Source: Streptomyces sp. MMG1533
Lineage (GTDB): Bacteria > Actinomycetota > Actinomycetes > Streptomycetales > Streptomycetaceae
Reading direction: 5' to 3'
Length of the DNA: 64,000 nt
NCBI RefSeq assembly: GCF_001279775.1
Contig: NZ_LGDG01000232.1
Coordinates: 1-64,000, forward strand
Shown: positions 40,233 through 48,697 of the stretch, one piece after another
How the letters are laid out: each line of letters begins with the position of its first letter
How positions within the stretch are numbered: position 1 is the stretch's first letter
Translations under genes and position numbers: made by a program
The notes under the pieces: model-generated
Seen by the model: only the letters and a program-made list of their open reading frames with translations
What the model was told of the DNA's origin: nothing
Database searches by the model: none

Positions 40233-41009
40233 ATGCACCAGACGACTGTCGGCAACGCGACCGTGCACTACCGCACGGAGGGCCAGGGCCCCGGTCTGCT
40301 CCTCGTCCACGGCACCGGCGCCACCGGCGAGACCAACTACGGCCACCTCTTCAAGCACTTCACCGAACACCACACCGTCATCGCCCCCGACTACGCGGGC
40401 AGCGGCGACACCGTGGACGACGGCGCCGAACTCGCCCTCGACCAGCTCGTGGACCAGGTCCTCGGCGCCTCCGGCGACGTCACCGGCGAGCCCGTCGACA
40501 TCGTGGGCTTCTCGCTGGGCGCGGTGATCGCGGCCGCGGCCGCCGCCCGCCACCCCGAGCGGGTCCGCCGCCTCGTCCTGGTCGCCGGCTGGGCACGCAA
40601 CGACGACCTGCGCAAGCGCCTCGGCTTCCAGCTGTGGCGCCGGCTGGCCGACGTGGACCCCGAGCTGTACTCGCACTACATCAGCCTGCTGCTGTTCACC
40701 CCGGGATTCCTGGCGGACCTGGACGAGGAGACGTTCACGACGTCGACCGGCGGCATCGAGGTCAGCGAGGGCACGCTGCGGCAGATCGAGCTCGGCCTCG
40801 AAGCCGACATCCGCGACCTCCTGCCGGGCATCACCGCCCCCACCCTGGTCGTCGGCTGCCGCCACGACCAGCTCGTACCGGTCCAGCACTCCCGCGAACT
40901 GCACGAGGCGATCGCCGACAGCACCTACCTGGAGATCGAGAGCGGCCACCTGGTCCCCGCCGAGTCCCCCGACGAACTCGTCGACGCCATCCAGAAGTTC
41001 CTGAGCTGA
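40233..41009 (+). CDS. alpha/beta-hydrolase
   Basis: 258 residues. The fold is complete: LLLVHGTGATGETNYGHLF (oxyanion loop), PDYAGSGDT, the nucleophile Ser94 in VDIVGFSLGAVIAA, then LVVGCRHDQLVP (acid) and ESGHLVPAESP (catalytic His). The length and order are those of soluble esterases or C-C hydrolases with no export signal. In the cyclitol cluster it could remove or transfer an acyl group, opposite to the acyltransferase downstream. Start ATG 40233 has AAGGAAAG upstream. Confidence 0.88.
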   Translation: MHQTTVGNATVHYRTEGQGPGLLLVHGTGATGETNYGHLFKHFTEHHTVIAPDYAGSGDTVDDGAELALDQLVDQVLGASGDVTGEPVDIVGFSLGAVIAAAAAARHPERVRRLVLVAGWARNDDLRKRLGFQLWRRLADVDPELYSHYISLLLFTPGFLADLDEETFTTSTGGIEVSEGTLRQIELGLEADIRDLLPGITAPTLVVGCRHDQLVPVQHSRELHEAIADSTYLEIESGHLVPAESPDELVDAIQKFLS

Positions 41010-41121
41010 CCAGCCCCCTCAACGCCAGACCCCCTCAACGCCAGCCCACACGCTCCGCCGGGACCGGGGCGGCAGGGCAGCACCTCCCTGACCTCCCCAC
41101 CCGACAAGGAGTCATGCCGTC

Positions 41122-42408
41122 ATGGCCACGGACCAGACGTCCCCCGCCGAGCACATACCGGGCGCCGCGCCAACGACCACCGCCACCGCCACCACTGCGG
41201 CCACCGCCACCGCCACCGCCACCGCCACCGCCACCGCCACCGCCACCGCCGAGCGCATACCCGACACCCCCGCCCCGGCCCTCTCCGCCACCCGCCTGCC
41301 CTCGCTCACCGGCATGCGTTTCCCCGCGGCCCTCCTCGTCTTCCTCTTCCACGTCTCGCTCCCCGCCGCCTGGCTCCTCGGCGACGACGCCAACGGCAGC
41401 CTCGTCGCCCGGCTCGCCGAGCAGGCGGGCGGTCTCGGCGTCACCTTCTTCTTCGTCCTCAGCGGCTTCGTCCTGGCCTGGTCCGCCCGCGTCGGCGACC
41501 CCAACCGCTCGTTCTGGCGCCGCCGTTACGTCAAGATCGTGCCGAACTACCTGGTCGCCTGGGCCCTCGCGACGGCCCTGATCGCGGCCGGCACCGCTCC
41601 CTGGCGATCGCTGGCCACCCTCTTCATGCTCCAGTCGTGGATCCCCGACTACGACACCAACTTCAGCGTGAACCCGCCCGGTTGGTCCCTGTCCACCGAG
41701 GCCTTCTTCTACCTCTGCTTCCCGCTGCTGTTCGCCTGGGCCCGCCGCATCGCCCCGCACCGGCTCAAGTACTGGACCGCGGCCGTCGTGGCCGCCATCG
41801 TCGCCACGCCCTTCGTGACCACCGCCGTCATCCCCGCGGGCGAGGTCCACATGTCCAACGAACCCTCCGTCTCCGGCCTCCACCTCTGGTTCGCGTACGT
41901 CTTCCCGCCCGCCCGCCTGCTCGACTTCCTGCTCGGCATCCTCGTCGCCCGCGCGGTGCTGCTCGGCCGCTGGCGCAACATCGGCATGGCCTGGTCGGGA
42001 CTGCTCCTCGTGGCGAGCTACGCGGTCGCCGAACTCCCAGGCATGCCCTACCTGTTGGCCCAGCGAGCGGTGTGCGTGGTCCCCTGCGTCCTGCTGATCG
42101 CGGCCGGGGCGATCGCCGACGCCGAGGGCCGCTTCACGATCTTCCGCAACCGCGCGATGACCTGGCTCGGCGAGGTGTCCTTCGCCTTCTACCTGCTGCA
42201 CTTCGTCGTACTGGCCGAGGGCCGCCGGCTACTCGGCCCGGACCTGGACTCCGTACCGGCCGCGATCGCCGTGCTCGTCGCCGAGTGCGCGGTGGCCGTC
42301 CTGCTCGCCTGGGCGCTCTACGAGTGGGTGGAGAAGCCGATCGTCCGACGCTGGTCCCGGCCCCGCACCAAGGTTCACACCTCGCCGGCCCGCAGCCGCG
42401 CCACCTGA
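41122..42408 (+). CDS. membrane O-acyltransferase, acyltransferase-3/OafA family
   Basis: 428 residues with about ten spans. The family motif is LPSLTGMRFPAALLVFLFHV, where Arg and His lie about 11 residues apart, then VTFFFVLSGFVLAWSARVG and NPPGWSLSTEAFFYLCFPLL. The cytoplasmic N-terminus (about residues 18-45) is a Thr-Ala repeat from an ACCGCC microsatellite, so its length is probably variable between strains. Such enzymes transfer acyl groups to sugars or small molecules at the membrane. As the last gene of the cyclitol unit it may acylate the product. Its end overlaps the convergent MarR gene by 34 bp. Confidence 0.87.
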   Translation: MATDQTSPAEHIPGAAPTTTATATTAATATATATATATATATAERIPDTPAPALSATRLPSLTGMRFPAALLVFLFHVSLPAAWLLGDDANGSLVARLAEQAGGLGVTFFFVLSGFVLAWSARVGDPNRSFWRRRYVKIVPNYLVAWALATALIAAGTAPWRSLATLFMLQSWIPDYDTNFSVNPPGWSLSTEAFFYLCFPLLFAWARRIAPHRLKYWTAAVVAAIVATPFVTTAVIPAGEVHMSNEPSVSGLHLWFAYVFPPARLLDFLLGILVARAVLLGRWRNIGMAWSGLLLVASYAVAELPGMPYLLAQRAVCVVPCVLLIAAGAIADAEGRFTIFRNRAMTWLGEVSFAFYLLHFVVLAEGRRLLGPDLDSVPAAIAVLVAECAVAVLLAWALYEWVEKPIVRRWSRPRTKVHTSPARSRAT

Positions 42409-42908
42409 GCCGCACTGAACTCCGTCGTACGCCTCATGTGGGCGACGATCAACCCGAGTTGGGAGTCGTCCAGGTCGTCGAAAAGGGCGGACCAGCCACC
42501 CCCCAGCCGCTCCCACACCCGCCCGAACTCGGCGATCCGCTCCGGCACCGTCGCCACCAGCACCCGCCGCCGGTCGGCCGCGTCCCGCTCCCGTACGACG
42601 TACCCCGCCCGCTCCAGCCGGTCCACCAGCCGCGTCGCCGACCCGGTCGTCAGCCCGGTCAGCTCGGCGACGCGGCCGGTCGTGACGGGCCCGCCCTCCA
42701 GCGTGAGCAGGTTCAGACACTGCAAGTCGGTGGGATGCAGCCCGAGATGATCGGCGACCGCCTGGTTGAACAGGGCGTACGACGCCATATAGCGGCGGGA
42801 GACGGTCGACAACTCCTCCAGCAACCGCTCACGCGCCCCACCGGCCGTTGCCCCACGGGCCGTTGACCCACCGGCCATCGCCCCACCAGCCGTTGCCTCG
42901 CCGGCCAT
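42375..42908 (-). CDS. MarR-family regulator
   Basis: 177 residues. The MarR winged helix is complete: LGLHPTDLQCLNLLTLEGGP, TGRVAELTGLTTGSATRLVD, LERAGYVVRERDAADRRRVL. The first 25 residues (MAGEATAGGAMAGGSTARGA) come from a degenerate 15-bp repeat and may be untranslated: ATG codons at positions 1 and 11 both lie inside it. It converges on the acyltransferase, so it is not an obvious member of the cyclitol operon, but it is the closest regulator on that side. Confidence 0.88.
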   Translation of the reverse strand: MAGEATAGGAMAGGSTARGATAGGARERLLEELSTVSRRYMASYALFNQAVADHLGLHPTDLQCLNLLTLEGGPVTTGRVAELTGLTTGSATRLVDRLERAGYVVRERDAADRRRVLVATVPERIAEFGRVWERLGGGWSALFDDLDDSQLGLIVAHMRRTTEFSAAQVARLRAGEV

Positions 42909-42984
42909 CCCGTCCGCCTCTCCTCTGCGCCGCGCAGAGATCGTACGACGCAGCCGCCGGAGTGGGTGCGGCGCCGCCGCCTGC

Positions 42985-43470
42985 TCAGAAGTAGTACTCG
43001 TCCCCGGTGTCCAGGACCAGCAGCCGCTGCCGGTCGTTGGCCCGGTTCCGGTCCACCACCCCGCCGCTCCACACCGTGTCGACCTCCATCAGCACCTCCG
43101 ACGGCGCCCCCCGCAGCCGTACCCCCAGCTCCACCCGCTCCCCCAGCCCGTCCGCGGCCAGCTCCCCCACCCGGCACAGCACCACCCGAAGCCCCGACCG
43201 CGCACACCCGCCCGGCAACTCCTGCCGATACGCCAGCGGCTCCGACCAGCGCAGCCGCACCGTCGCGTCCGGGACGGCCGACGGCCCGAGATTGCGCGGC
43301 GTGAGCCGCACGTCGACCAGCCCGGAGGCCATGGCCGCGGACCCGTGATAGGCGAGATCGGCCTCGGGCCCCCCGTCGGCGGAAGCGACCGGAACCACCC
43401 CGCCCACCGCCACCAGAGCAGCACCCCACACGGCAGGACCCCGCAGAACCCGCAGAACCTGCTCCTGCAT
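42985..43470 (-). CDS. secreted protein with a CARDB/DUF11-like domain
   Basis: 161 residues from ATG 43470. The signal peptide (GPAVWGAALVAVGGVVPVASA) is followed by a beta-rich domain: DLAYHGSAAMASGLVDVRLT, RNLGPSAVPDATVRLRWS, two Cys (GGCARSGLRVVLCRVGELA) likely bonded, and VVDRNRANDRQRLLVLD. That resembles extracellular beta-sandwich modules that compare gains in Streptomyces secretomes. Function unknown. Confidence 0.65.
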   Translation of the reverse strand: MQEQVLRVLRGPAVWGAALVAVGGVVPVASADGGPEADLAYHGSAAMASGLVDVRLTPRNLGPSAVPDATVRLRWSEPLAYRQELPGGCARSGLRVVLCRVGELAADGLGERVELGVRLRGAPSEVLMEVDTVWSGGVVDRNRANDRQRLLVLDTGDEYYF

Positions 43471-43595
43471 GCCACCACTCCTCAGTCAGCAGTCAGCCGT
43501 GGTCGTAGGGGATGTATCCCACGCCAGGCGCCCCGCAGGCGCAGCCCATCAGGGTGACGCATGGTCCCCGGCACCGGCATGCCAAGCTGGCCCGC

Positions 43596-43931
43596 ATGCC
43601 CGTCCTCCGCTCCGCAGCCCTCTTCCTCGTCGCCGCGCTCTTCGAGATCGGCGGCGCGTGGCTGGTCTGGCAGGGCGTGCGCGAGCACCGCGGGTGGCTG
43701 TGGATCGGCGCGGGCGTGCTGGCCCTCGGCGCGTACGGCTTCGTCGCCACCCTCCAGCCGGACGCCGACTTCGGCCGTATCCTCGCCGCGTACGGCGGTG
43801 TCTTCGTCGCCGGTTCACTGGTCTGGGGCATGGCCTCGGACGGCTACCGCCCGGACCGCTGGGACGTCACGGGCGCGCTGATCTGCCTCGCGGGCATGGC
43901 GGTGATCATGTACGCCCCGCGGGGCAACTGA
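43596..43931 (+). CDS. YnfA/UPF0060 family membrane protein
   Basis: 111 residues from ATG 43596. Four hydrophobic spans with family motifs [40 protein letters not shown] and [20 protein letters not shown], then [19 protein letters not shown]. These are the hallmarks of the small SMR-like YnfA proteins. Role unknown; some are proposed efflux proteins. The open frame starts earlier at 43512 but the extra residues are not conserved-looking. Confidence 0.88.
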   Translation: MPVLRSAALFLVAALFEIGGAWLVWQGVREHRGWLWIGAGVLALGAYGFVATLQPDADFGRILAAYGGVFVAGSLVWGMASDGYRPDRWDVTGALICLAGMAVIMYAPRGN

Positions 43932-44004
43932 CCGGACGAACGGTCAGGAAGACATCTCAGGACGGCTCAGGACCGCTGAGGACCACTGAGGACGGCAGAG
44001 CGGC

Positions 44005-44439
44005 TCAGGACGGCTCTTCGGGCAGCAGTCCCAACTGCCCCAGGAAGTCCATCTCGTCGAAGTAGAGCCGGTAGTCGACGATCCGGCCGTCCGCCACGGT
44101 GGCGATGTCCACCCCGCGGATCCTGATCTCCTTCTGGGTCGGAGGGAGGGTCTCCCCGGTGGGCAACTGCAGCGGCCCCGTGTTCCTCCCGCTGAAGAAC
44201 CCCTCGTCGATGGCCGTGTCACCGACCTCGTACGAGTGCAGCGTCTCGAACGTGGCCTCGGGGACCGCCTCCGTCATCTGACGCCAGTACTCGACGATGT
44301 TGTCGCGCCCGCGGATCTCGCCCTCGTCGGGGGTGAAGGCGACCGCGTCGTCGGCATACAGCTCCCCGACGGCCTTGATGTCCTGGTGCGCGGTCAGCGC
44401 GTCCGTGAGCCGGTCCATGACCTCGCGCGCCTGTCCCAT
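44005..44439 (-). CDS. SnoaL/NTF2-like small protein
   Basis: 144 residues from ATG 44439. The NTF2-like cone fold shows as VMDRLTDALTAHQDIKAVGE, LYADDAVAFTPDEGEIRG and IVEYWRQMTEAVPEATFETL, then VDIATVADGRIVDYRLYFDE. These proteins are polyketide cyclases or hydrolases in some pathways and of unknown function in most. It stands alone between YnfA and an SDR gene. A 10-bp repeat (CTCAGGAC/CTGAGGAC) follows its stop, and a 16-bp repeat GACCGCAGTGCGAGCA (44521 and 44537) lies upstream. Confidence 0.8.
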   Translation of the reverse strand: MGQAREVMDRLTDALTAHQDIKAVGELYADDAVAFTPDEGEIRGRDNIVEYWRQMTEAVPEATFETLHSYEVGDTAIDEGFFSGRNTGPLQLPTGETLPPTQKEIRIRGVDIATVADGRIVDYRLYFDEMDFLGQLGLLPEEPS

Positions 44440-44623
44440 GATCCACCTCCAGAGAAGTCAGGGGATCACCCACCTCATTCTCCCACCGCGCCCCCGCACG
44501 AGCAGACCGGAGAACGAGCGGACCGCAGTGCGAGCAGACCGCAGTGCGAGATGCCGAACCGCCCGCCCGCCGAGCCTGCCTATCCTGGCCGAACAGGTTT
44601 CTGATCACGTCCGAGGAGCAGCC

Positions 44624-45400
44624 ATGGCCACCGCAGCACCGTCCGCCGCCTCCCGCATCGCCGTCGTCACCGGTGCGAGCAGCGGAATCGGCGCCGCCAC
44701 GGCACGCCGGCTCGCCGAGGCCGGCTACCGCGTCGTCCTGACCGCCCGCCGCAAGGACCGCATCGAGGCGCTGGCCGAAGAGCTCAACGCGGCCGGCCAC
44801 CAGGCCACGGCGTACGCCCTCGACGTCACCGACCGCACCGCGGTCGACGAGTTCGCCAGTGCGTTCAAGTCGGTCGGCGTCCTGGTCAACAACGCGGGCG
44901 GAGCCCTCGGCGCCGACCCGGTGGCCACCGGCGACCCGGCCGACTGGCGCACGATGTACGAGACGAACGTCATCGGCACCCTCAACCTCACCCAGGCCCT
45001 CCTGCCCAAGCTGGACGCGAGCGGCGACGGCACGATCGTCGTCGTCTCCTCGACCGCCGGCCACGGCACCTACGAGGGCGGCGCGGGCTACGTCGCCGCA
45101 AAGCACGGCGCCCACGTCCTCGCCGAGACCCTCCGCCTGGAGATCGTCGGCCGCCCGATCCGCGTCATCGAGATCGCCCCCGGCATGGTCAAGACGGACG
45201 AGTTCGCCCTCACCCGCTTCGCCGGCGACAAGGAGAAGGCCGAAAAGGTCTACGAGGGCGTGGCGGAACCCCTCACCGCCGACGACGTCGCCGACACCAT
45301 CGCCTGGACGGTCACCCGCCCCAGCCACGTCAACATCGACCTCCTGATCGTCCGCCCCCGCGCCCAGGCCTCGAACACAAAGGTCCACAGGGACCTGTAA
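44624..45400 (+). CDS. short-chain dehydrogenase/reductase
   Basis: 258 residues from ATG 44624, preceded by GAGGAG. The NADP motif is VVTGASSGIGAATARRLAEA, structural NNAGGALG, catalytic Ser in VVVSSTAGHG and YxxxK in GYVAAKHGAH (Tyr and Lys). This is the YdfG/serine-dehydrogenase-like classical SDR pattern; in E. coli the homologue oxidises 3-hydroxy acids. Its stop shares one base with the start of the next small gene. Confidence 0.92.
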   Translation: MATAAPSAASRIAVVTGASSGIGAATARRLAEAGYRVVLTARRKDRIEALAEELNAAGHQATAYALDVTDRTAVDEFASAFKSVGVLVNNAGGALGADPVATGDPADWRTMYETNVIGTLNLTQALLPKLDASGDGTIVVVSSTAGHGTYEGGAGYVAAKHGAHVLAETLRLEIVGRPIRVIEIAPGMVKTDEFALTRFAGDKEKAEKVYEGVAEPLTADDVADTIAWTVTRPSHVNIDLLIVRPRAQASNTKVHRDL

Positions 45401-45549
45401 TGGCCGACACCACCGATCCGGAACGCCGACGCCTGGACCAGGAGAAGCAGAACGAACGCAAGATGTGGTGGTGGCTCGCCTACTTCCTCTTCGGCATCCA
45501 CATCGTGGCCTTCGTCATGATCTACGCGGTGACGCACGCGCCAAAATGA
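45400..45549 (+). CDS. 49-residue single-span membrane protein
   Basis: ATG 45400 overlaps the SDR stop (taATG) and encodes 49 residues. A charged head (MADTTDPERRRLDQEKQNER) precedes one transmembrane helix (MWWWLAYFLFGIHIVAFVMI). The TGA at 45547-45549 overlaps a possible ATG of the next gene. It resembles small Streptomyces proteins of the DUF6126 kind, an uncertain assignment. Translational coupling with the SDR gene is likely. Confidence 0.7.
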   Translation: MADTTDPERRRLDQEKQNERKMWWWLAYFLFGIHIVAFVMIYAVTHAPK

Positions 45550-45587
45550 GAAGCCCCCGGCGGGACCGGGACGTAGGGTCCCGGTCC

Positions 45588-46844
45588 GTGGACAGACACA
45601 TACCGTTCTCCCGGCTGCACAACTTCCGCGACCTGGGCGGCTACCCGACCCCGGACGGACTCCGCGTCCGCCCGGGCCGCCTCTACCGCGCCGACTCCCT
45701 CGGCAAGCTGATCCCCGGAACACCCGACTGGGACCGTTTCCTGTCCCTCGGCATCCGCACGGTCATCGACCTCCGCCACCCCCGGGAGGCCGAGACCAGC
45801 GGCCGTGTCCCGTCGCACCCCTCCTTCACGTACCACAACCTCAGCATCGAGCACCGCCCGTACAACCAGGCGGCCCAGACCCCCGACGTGGACCCCGGCC
45901 CGTACCTGGCGGAGCGCTACATGGAGGTCGCGCAGGACGGCACGAAGGAGATCCACGGGGCGCTGGAACTGATGGCGGAAGCGGACGCCCCCTTGGTCTT
46001 CCACTGCGCCTCGGGCAAGGACCGCACCGGCCAGCTGGCGGCCCTGGTCCTGTCCCTCCTCGGCATCCCGGACACGACGATCACCGAGGACTTCACCCTC
46101 ACGGAACTGGCGACATCGGCCCTGCTGGCCGACTGGAGGGCACGCAACGACGGCCGCACCCCGACCTGGCCGGCCTTCGGCCGGGCCCCCGCGTCGGCGA
46201 TGCGCCTGTTCCTCGCCTCGATGAATGCCCGCTACGGCTCGACAGAGGCATACGTCACCCAGGCCCTGGGCATGGACGCGAAAGCCCTCTCGGCCACCCT
46301 CCGCACGACCCTCCTCGAACCGCCCCCCACCACCACCCCGAACCTGACCTACCGCAAGGCCACCCCGGACGACGCGAGCCTCCTGGTCCGCCTCCGCGAC
46401 ACGGCGGCCCTGTGGCAACTGGCGCGCGGCATCACCCAATGGCAGCCGGGCGAAAAGGACGAACTACACTTCCGCACCCGCATGCAAGAGGGCGAAGTCT
46501 GGCTGGCGTACGCGGACGAGACCCCGGCCGGCGCCTGGGAACTCTGGTGGACCGACCCGGCAGCCTGGGGCCCCCGGCCACCCGACGCGGGCTACATCCA
46601 CCGCCTCATGACCACCCCGCACACGTCCCCACCCGGCACCGGCCGCCACCTGCTGGCCGAAGCGGAATCCCGCATCACAGCAACCGGCCGCCCCTACGCC
46701 CGCCTGGACTGCCTCGCCTCCAACCCCCGCCTGCGCGCGTACTACGAGTCGGCGGGCTACACGGTCGTCGGCGAACAGACGGCGAAGGACGGCGGGTCGG
46801 GCAGCCCGTATGCGGTGACGTTGCTGGAGAAACGGCTGCGGTAA
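45588..46844 (+). CDS. tyrosine phosphatase fused to a GNAT acetyltransferase
   Basis: 418 residues from GTG 45588; ATG 45546, overlapping the previous stop, would add 14. Residues 1-265 form a tyrosine/serine phosphatase: HNFRDLGGYPTPDGLRVRPG, then RTVIDLRHPREAE and the P-loop VFHCASGKDRTGQLAA (CX5R). Residues about 275-418 form a GNAT domain: RKATPDDASLLVRLRDTA, AGYIHRLMTTPHTSPPGTGR, LDCLASNPRLRAYYESAGY. Both halves look intact and no break lies between them, so this is a true fusion. A substrate linking the two is unknown; antibiotic inactivation or protein modification are options. Confidence 0.85.
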   Translation: MDRHIPFSRLHNFRDLGGYPTPDGLRVRPGRLYRADSLGKLIPGTPDWDRFLSLGIRTVIDLRHPREAETSGRVPSHPSFTYHNLSIEHRPYNQAAQTPDVDPGPYLAERYMEVAQDGTKEIHGALELMAEADAPLVFHCASGKDRTGQLAALVLSLLGIPDTTITEDFTLTELATSALLADWRARNDGRTPTWPAFGRAPASAMRLFLASMNARYGSTEAYVTQALGMDAKALSATLRTTLLEPPPTTTPNLTYRKATPDDASLLVRLRDTAALWQLARGITQWQPGEKDELHFRTRMQEGEVWLAYADETPAGAWELWWTDPAAWGPRPPDAGYIHRLMTTPHTSPPGTGRHLLAEAESRITATGRPYARLDCLASNPRLRAYYESAGYTVVGEQTAKDGGSGSPYAVTLLEKRLR

Positions 46845-46927
46845 CCCACAGGGGTGAACCGAGTCGATCACCGGCACGTCGTCCGAACGCGCAACCTAGG
46901 CTCGCGCCACAACATCAACACTACGGC

Positions 46928-46955
46928 CCTCGACCAGGATGCCGCCCGGTCGAGG
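46928..46955. other. hairpin upstream of the serine recombinase
   Basis: CCTCGACC (46928-46935) and GGTCGAGG (46948-46955) are perfect 8-bp arms with a 12-nt spacer, 30 bp before the recombinase GTG. It could be a terminator for the phosphatase-GNAT gene, a recombinase operator, or half of an attachment site. No matching repeat was seen downstream of the recombinase. Confidence 0.35.
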
Positions 46956-46985
46956 ACCTGACCAGCAAGGAAGTAGAGGCTTCCC

Positions 46986-48620
46986 GTGGCTGACCACGAC
47001 ACTAGCGTGTGTTCGTACGCGCAGATCGAACGACGCACAAAGCCGAAACCTCCGGCCCACGAAGTAGAGCTCCTGCTCAACGATCTCCGCGGAGTCCCCC
47101 ACGGCACACCCTCACTGCTGGAGTTACTGGCCATCCGGGACACCGGTTGGCGCCTGGTCGTCGCCTATTGCCGCATCTCCAACGACAGGCACAGAAGAGA
47201 TGGGCACGGCGTCAAAGACCAGGCAGGCCATTGCGCCCGCATCGCAGCGCAGCATCGCATGATCGTCGTTCATCGCTACGTCGACAACGACAAGTCTGCC
47301 TCCAAAGTCGGCGTCAGACGTCCCGAATTCGAGGCGATGCTCGACGCCCTCACGTGCGGGACCACCACGGCTGGATTCCCGATCGACGGGGTGGTGTGCG
47401 TCTCTGATGACCGGCTGTATCGGGACGTACATACGTATCAGCAATTCCTCGATTGCTTCACCGCGCACCCCGCCCGGGTATATGCCGATGGGCTCGGCTC
47501 ATACGACCTCTACAGCGAAGAGGCCGCACGGCGCGGTCTTCTCGGTGCAGCCGCCGCACGCGCCGAGAGCAAGAAGCAACAGCAGCGGGCGATGCTCAAC
47601 CATCGCGCCCGCGCAGAACGAGGTGAACCAGTGGCGGTACGCCGCCCGTTCGGCTGGAATGCCGACCTGCTCACGCTACATCCCGGCGAATCTGAGGTGG
47701 TTCGGCGTGGAGTACAGAGCCTACTGGGGGGAAAGACGCTGACTGCCGTCACTCAGGAATTCGTCGCCTCTGGCTGTACGAGCACCCTCGGAAACCCCTG
47801 GCAACGTCAGACAGTCAAACAGATCCTGCGCAACCCGCGGATCTGCGGGTACCGAAAGCTCAACGGCGCACTCGTCCTCGGCAACGACGGAAATCCCGTG
47901 ATCGGCCAGTGGGAGCCCATCGTGTCACCAGAGGAGTGGCGACTGGTCGCAGAGTCGCTGGAGAGGAAGCGCCACCCCGGAGGCTGGCACAGAAATGGTG
48001 CGCTCCGGGGAGGCGGCACAACGTATCTGCTCACCGGGCTGGTGCGCTGTGGGCGCCCCCTCGACGGCGGGCGACAGTGTGGGGCATCCATGCACGGTCG
48101 TCCGACCAGAGTCTCGTACGAATACTGCTGTCGAACCGCGCTGGACGGAGGCTGCGGCCGAGTCAGCCGCCAAGGCCCCGCAGTGGACGATCTGATCACT
48201 CAGTACGCCCTCACCGTGCTGGACCGTCAGAGCATGCTCGATGCATGGTCTGCAATCCCCTGGCCCGACACGCACAGGTTGGAGATCGCCAAGCACCACA
48301 AGGCAGCCCTCCAGGAGCAGTGGTACGCCGGAGAGATCAGCGATGGCGAGTACTTCTCACAGCTGGCGCGGCAGGAGACGGAGATCAAACGGCTCGTAAA
48401 TGAACAACAGACGTGGATGATCAGGCATCGTCCTGGCGCGCACCAGAACGCCGACGCACGCAGCCGTTGGGATGGGCTGAGCATGACCGCCAAGCGTGAA
48501 ACCCTATACGGCCTACTGGAGTCCGTGATCATCCTTCCCGGCACCAAGGGATCACATCGTTTTGAGCCCTCTACGGTCATTCCGGTGAGGCGCACGACGC
48601 CGAAAACCTCGGCAGGCTAG
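46986..48620 (+). CDS. large serine recombinase (phage/ICE integrase type)
   Basis: 544 residues from GTG 46986. A 55-residue extension precedes the resolvase domain: catalytic Ser65 in VVAYCRISNDRHRRDGHGVK, then VDNDKSASKVGVRRPEFEAM and VSDDRLYRDVHTYQQFLDCF. A recombinase domain (about 215-330: RRPFGWNADLLTLHP; RQTVKQILRNPRICGYRKLN) is followed by a zinc-ribbon-like Cys cluster (RCGRPLDGGRQCGASMH to CCRTALDGGCGR) and a coiled-coil-like tail. GC is visibly lower than in its neighbours. No other phage or plasmid gene is nearby, so it looks like an element remnant. Confidence 0.88.
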   Translation: MADHDTSVCSYAQIERRTKPKPPAHEVELLLNDLRGVPHGTPSLLELLAIRDTGWRLVVAYCRISNDRHRRDGHGVKDQAGHCARIAAQHRMIVVHRYVDNDKSASKVGVRRPEFEAMLDALTCGTTTAGFPIDGVVCVSDDRLYRDVHTYQQFLDCFTAHPARVYADGLGSYDLYSEEAARRGLLGAAAARAESKKQQQRAMLNHRARAERGEPVAVRRPFGWNADLLTLHPGESEVVRRGVQSLLGGKTLTAVTQEFVASGCTSTLGNPWQRQTVKQILRNPRICGYRKLNGALVLGNDGNPVIGQWEPIVSPEEWRLVAESLERKRHPGGWHRNGALRGGGTTYLLTGLVRCGRPLDGGRQCGASMHGRPTRVSYEYCCRTALDGGCGRVSRQGPAVDDLITQYALTVLDRQSMLDAWSAIPWPDTHRLEIAKHHKAALQEQWYAGEISDGEYFSQLARQETEIKRLVNEQQTWMIRHRPGAHQNADARSRWDGLSMTAKRETLYGLLESVIILPGTKGSHRFEPSTVIPVRRTTPKTSAG

Positions 48621-48652
48621 CCGTACCGCACAGAGAGAGCAGTGAACGGAGA

Positions 48653-48676
48653 GCCCTGGCCTGCCTCGGCCAGGGC
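48653..48676. terminator. hairpin between recombinase and rtcB
   Basis: GCCCTGGCC (48653-48661) and GGCCAGGGC (48668-48676) are perfect 9-bp arms with a 6-nt loop, in the spacer between two convergent genes. Bidirectional terminator. Confidence 0.7.
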
Positions 48677-48697
48677 CCTCCGCCAGAGGTCCGCGAC

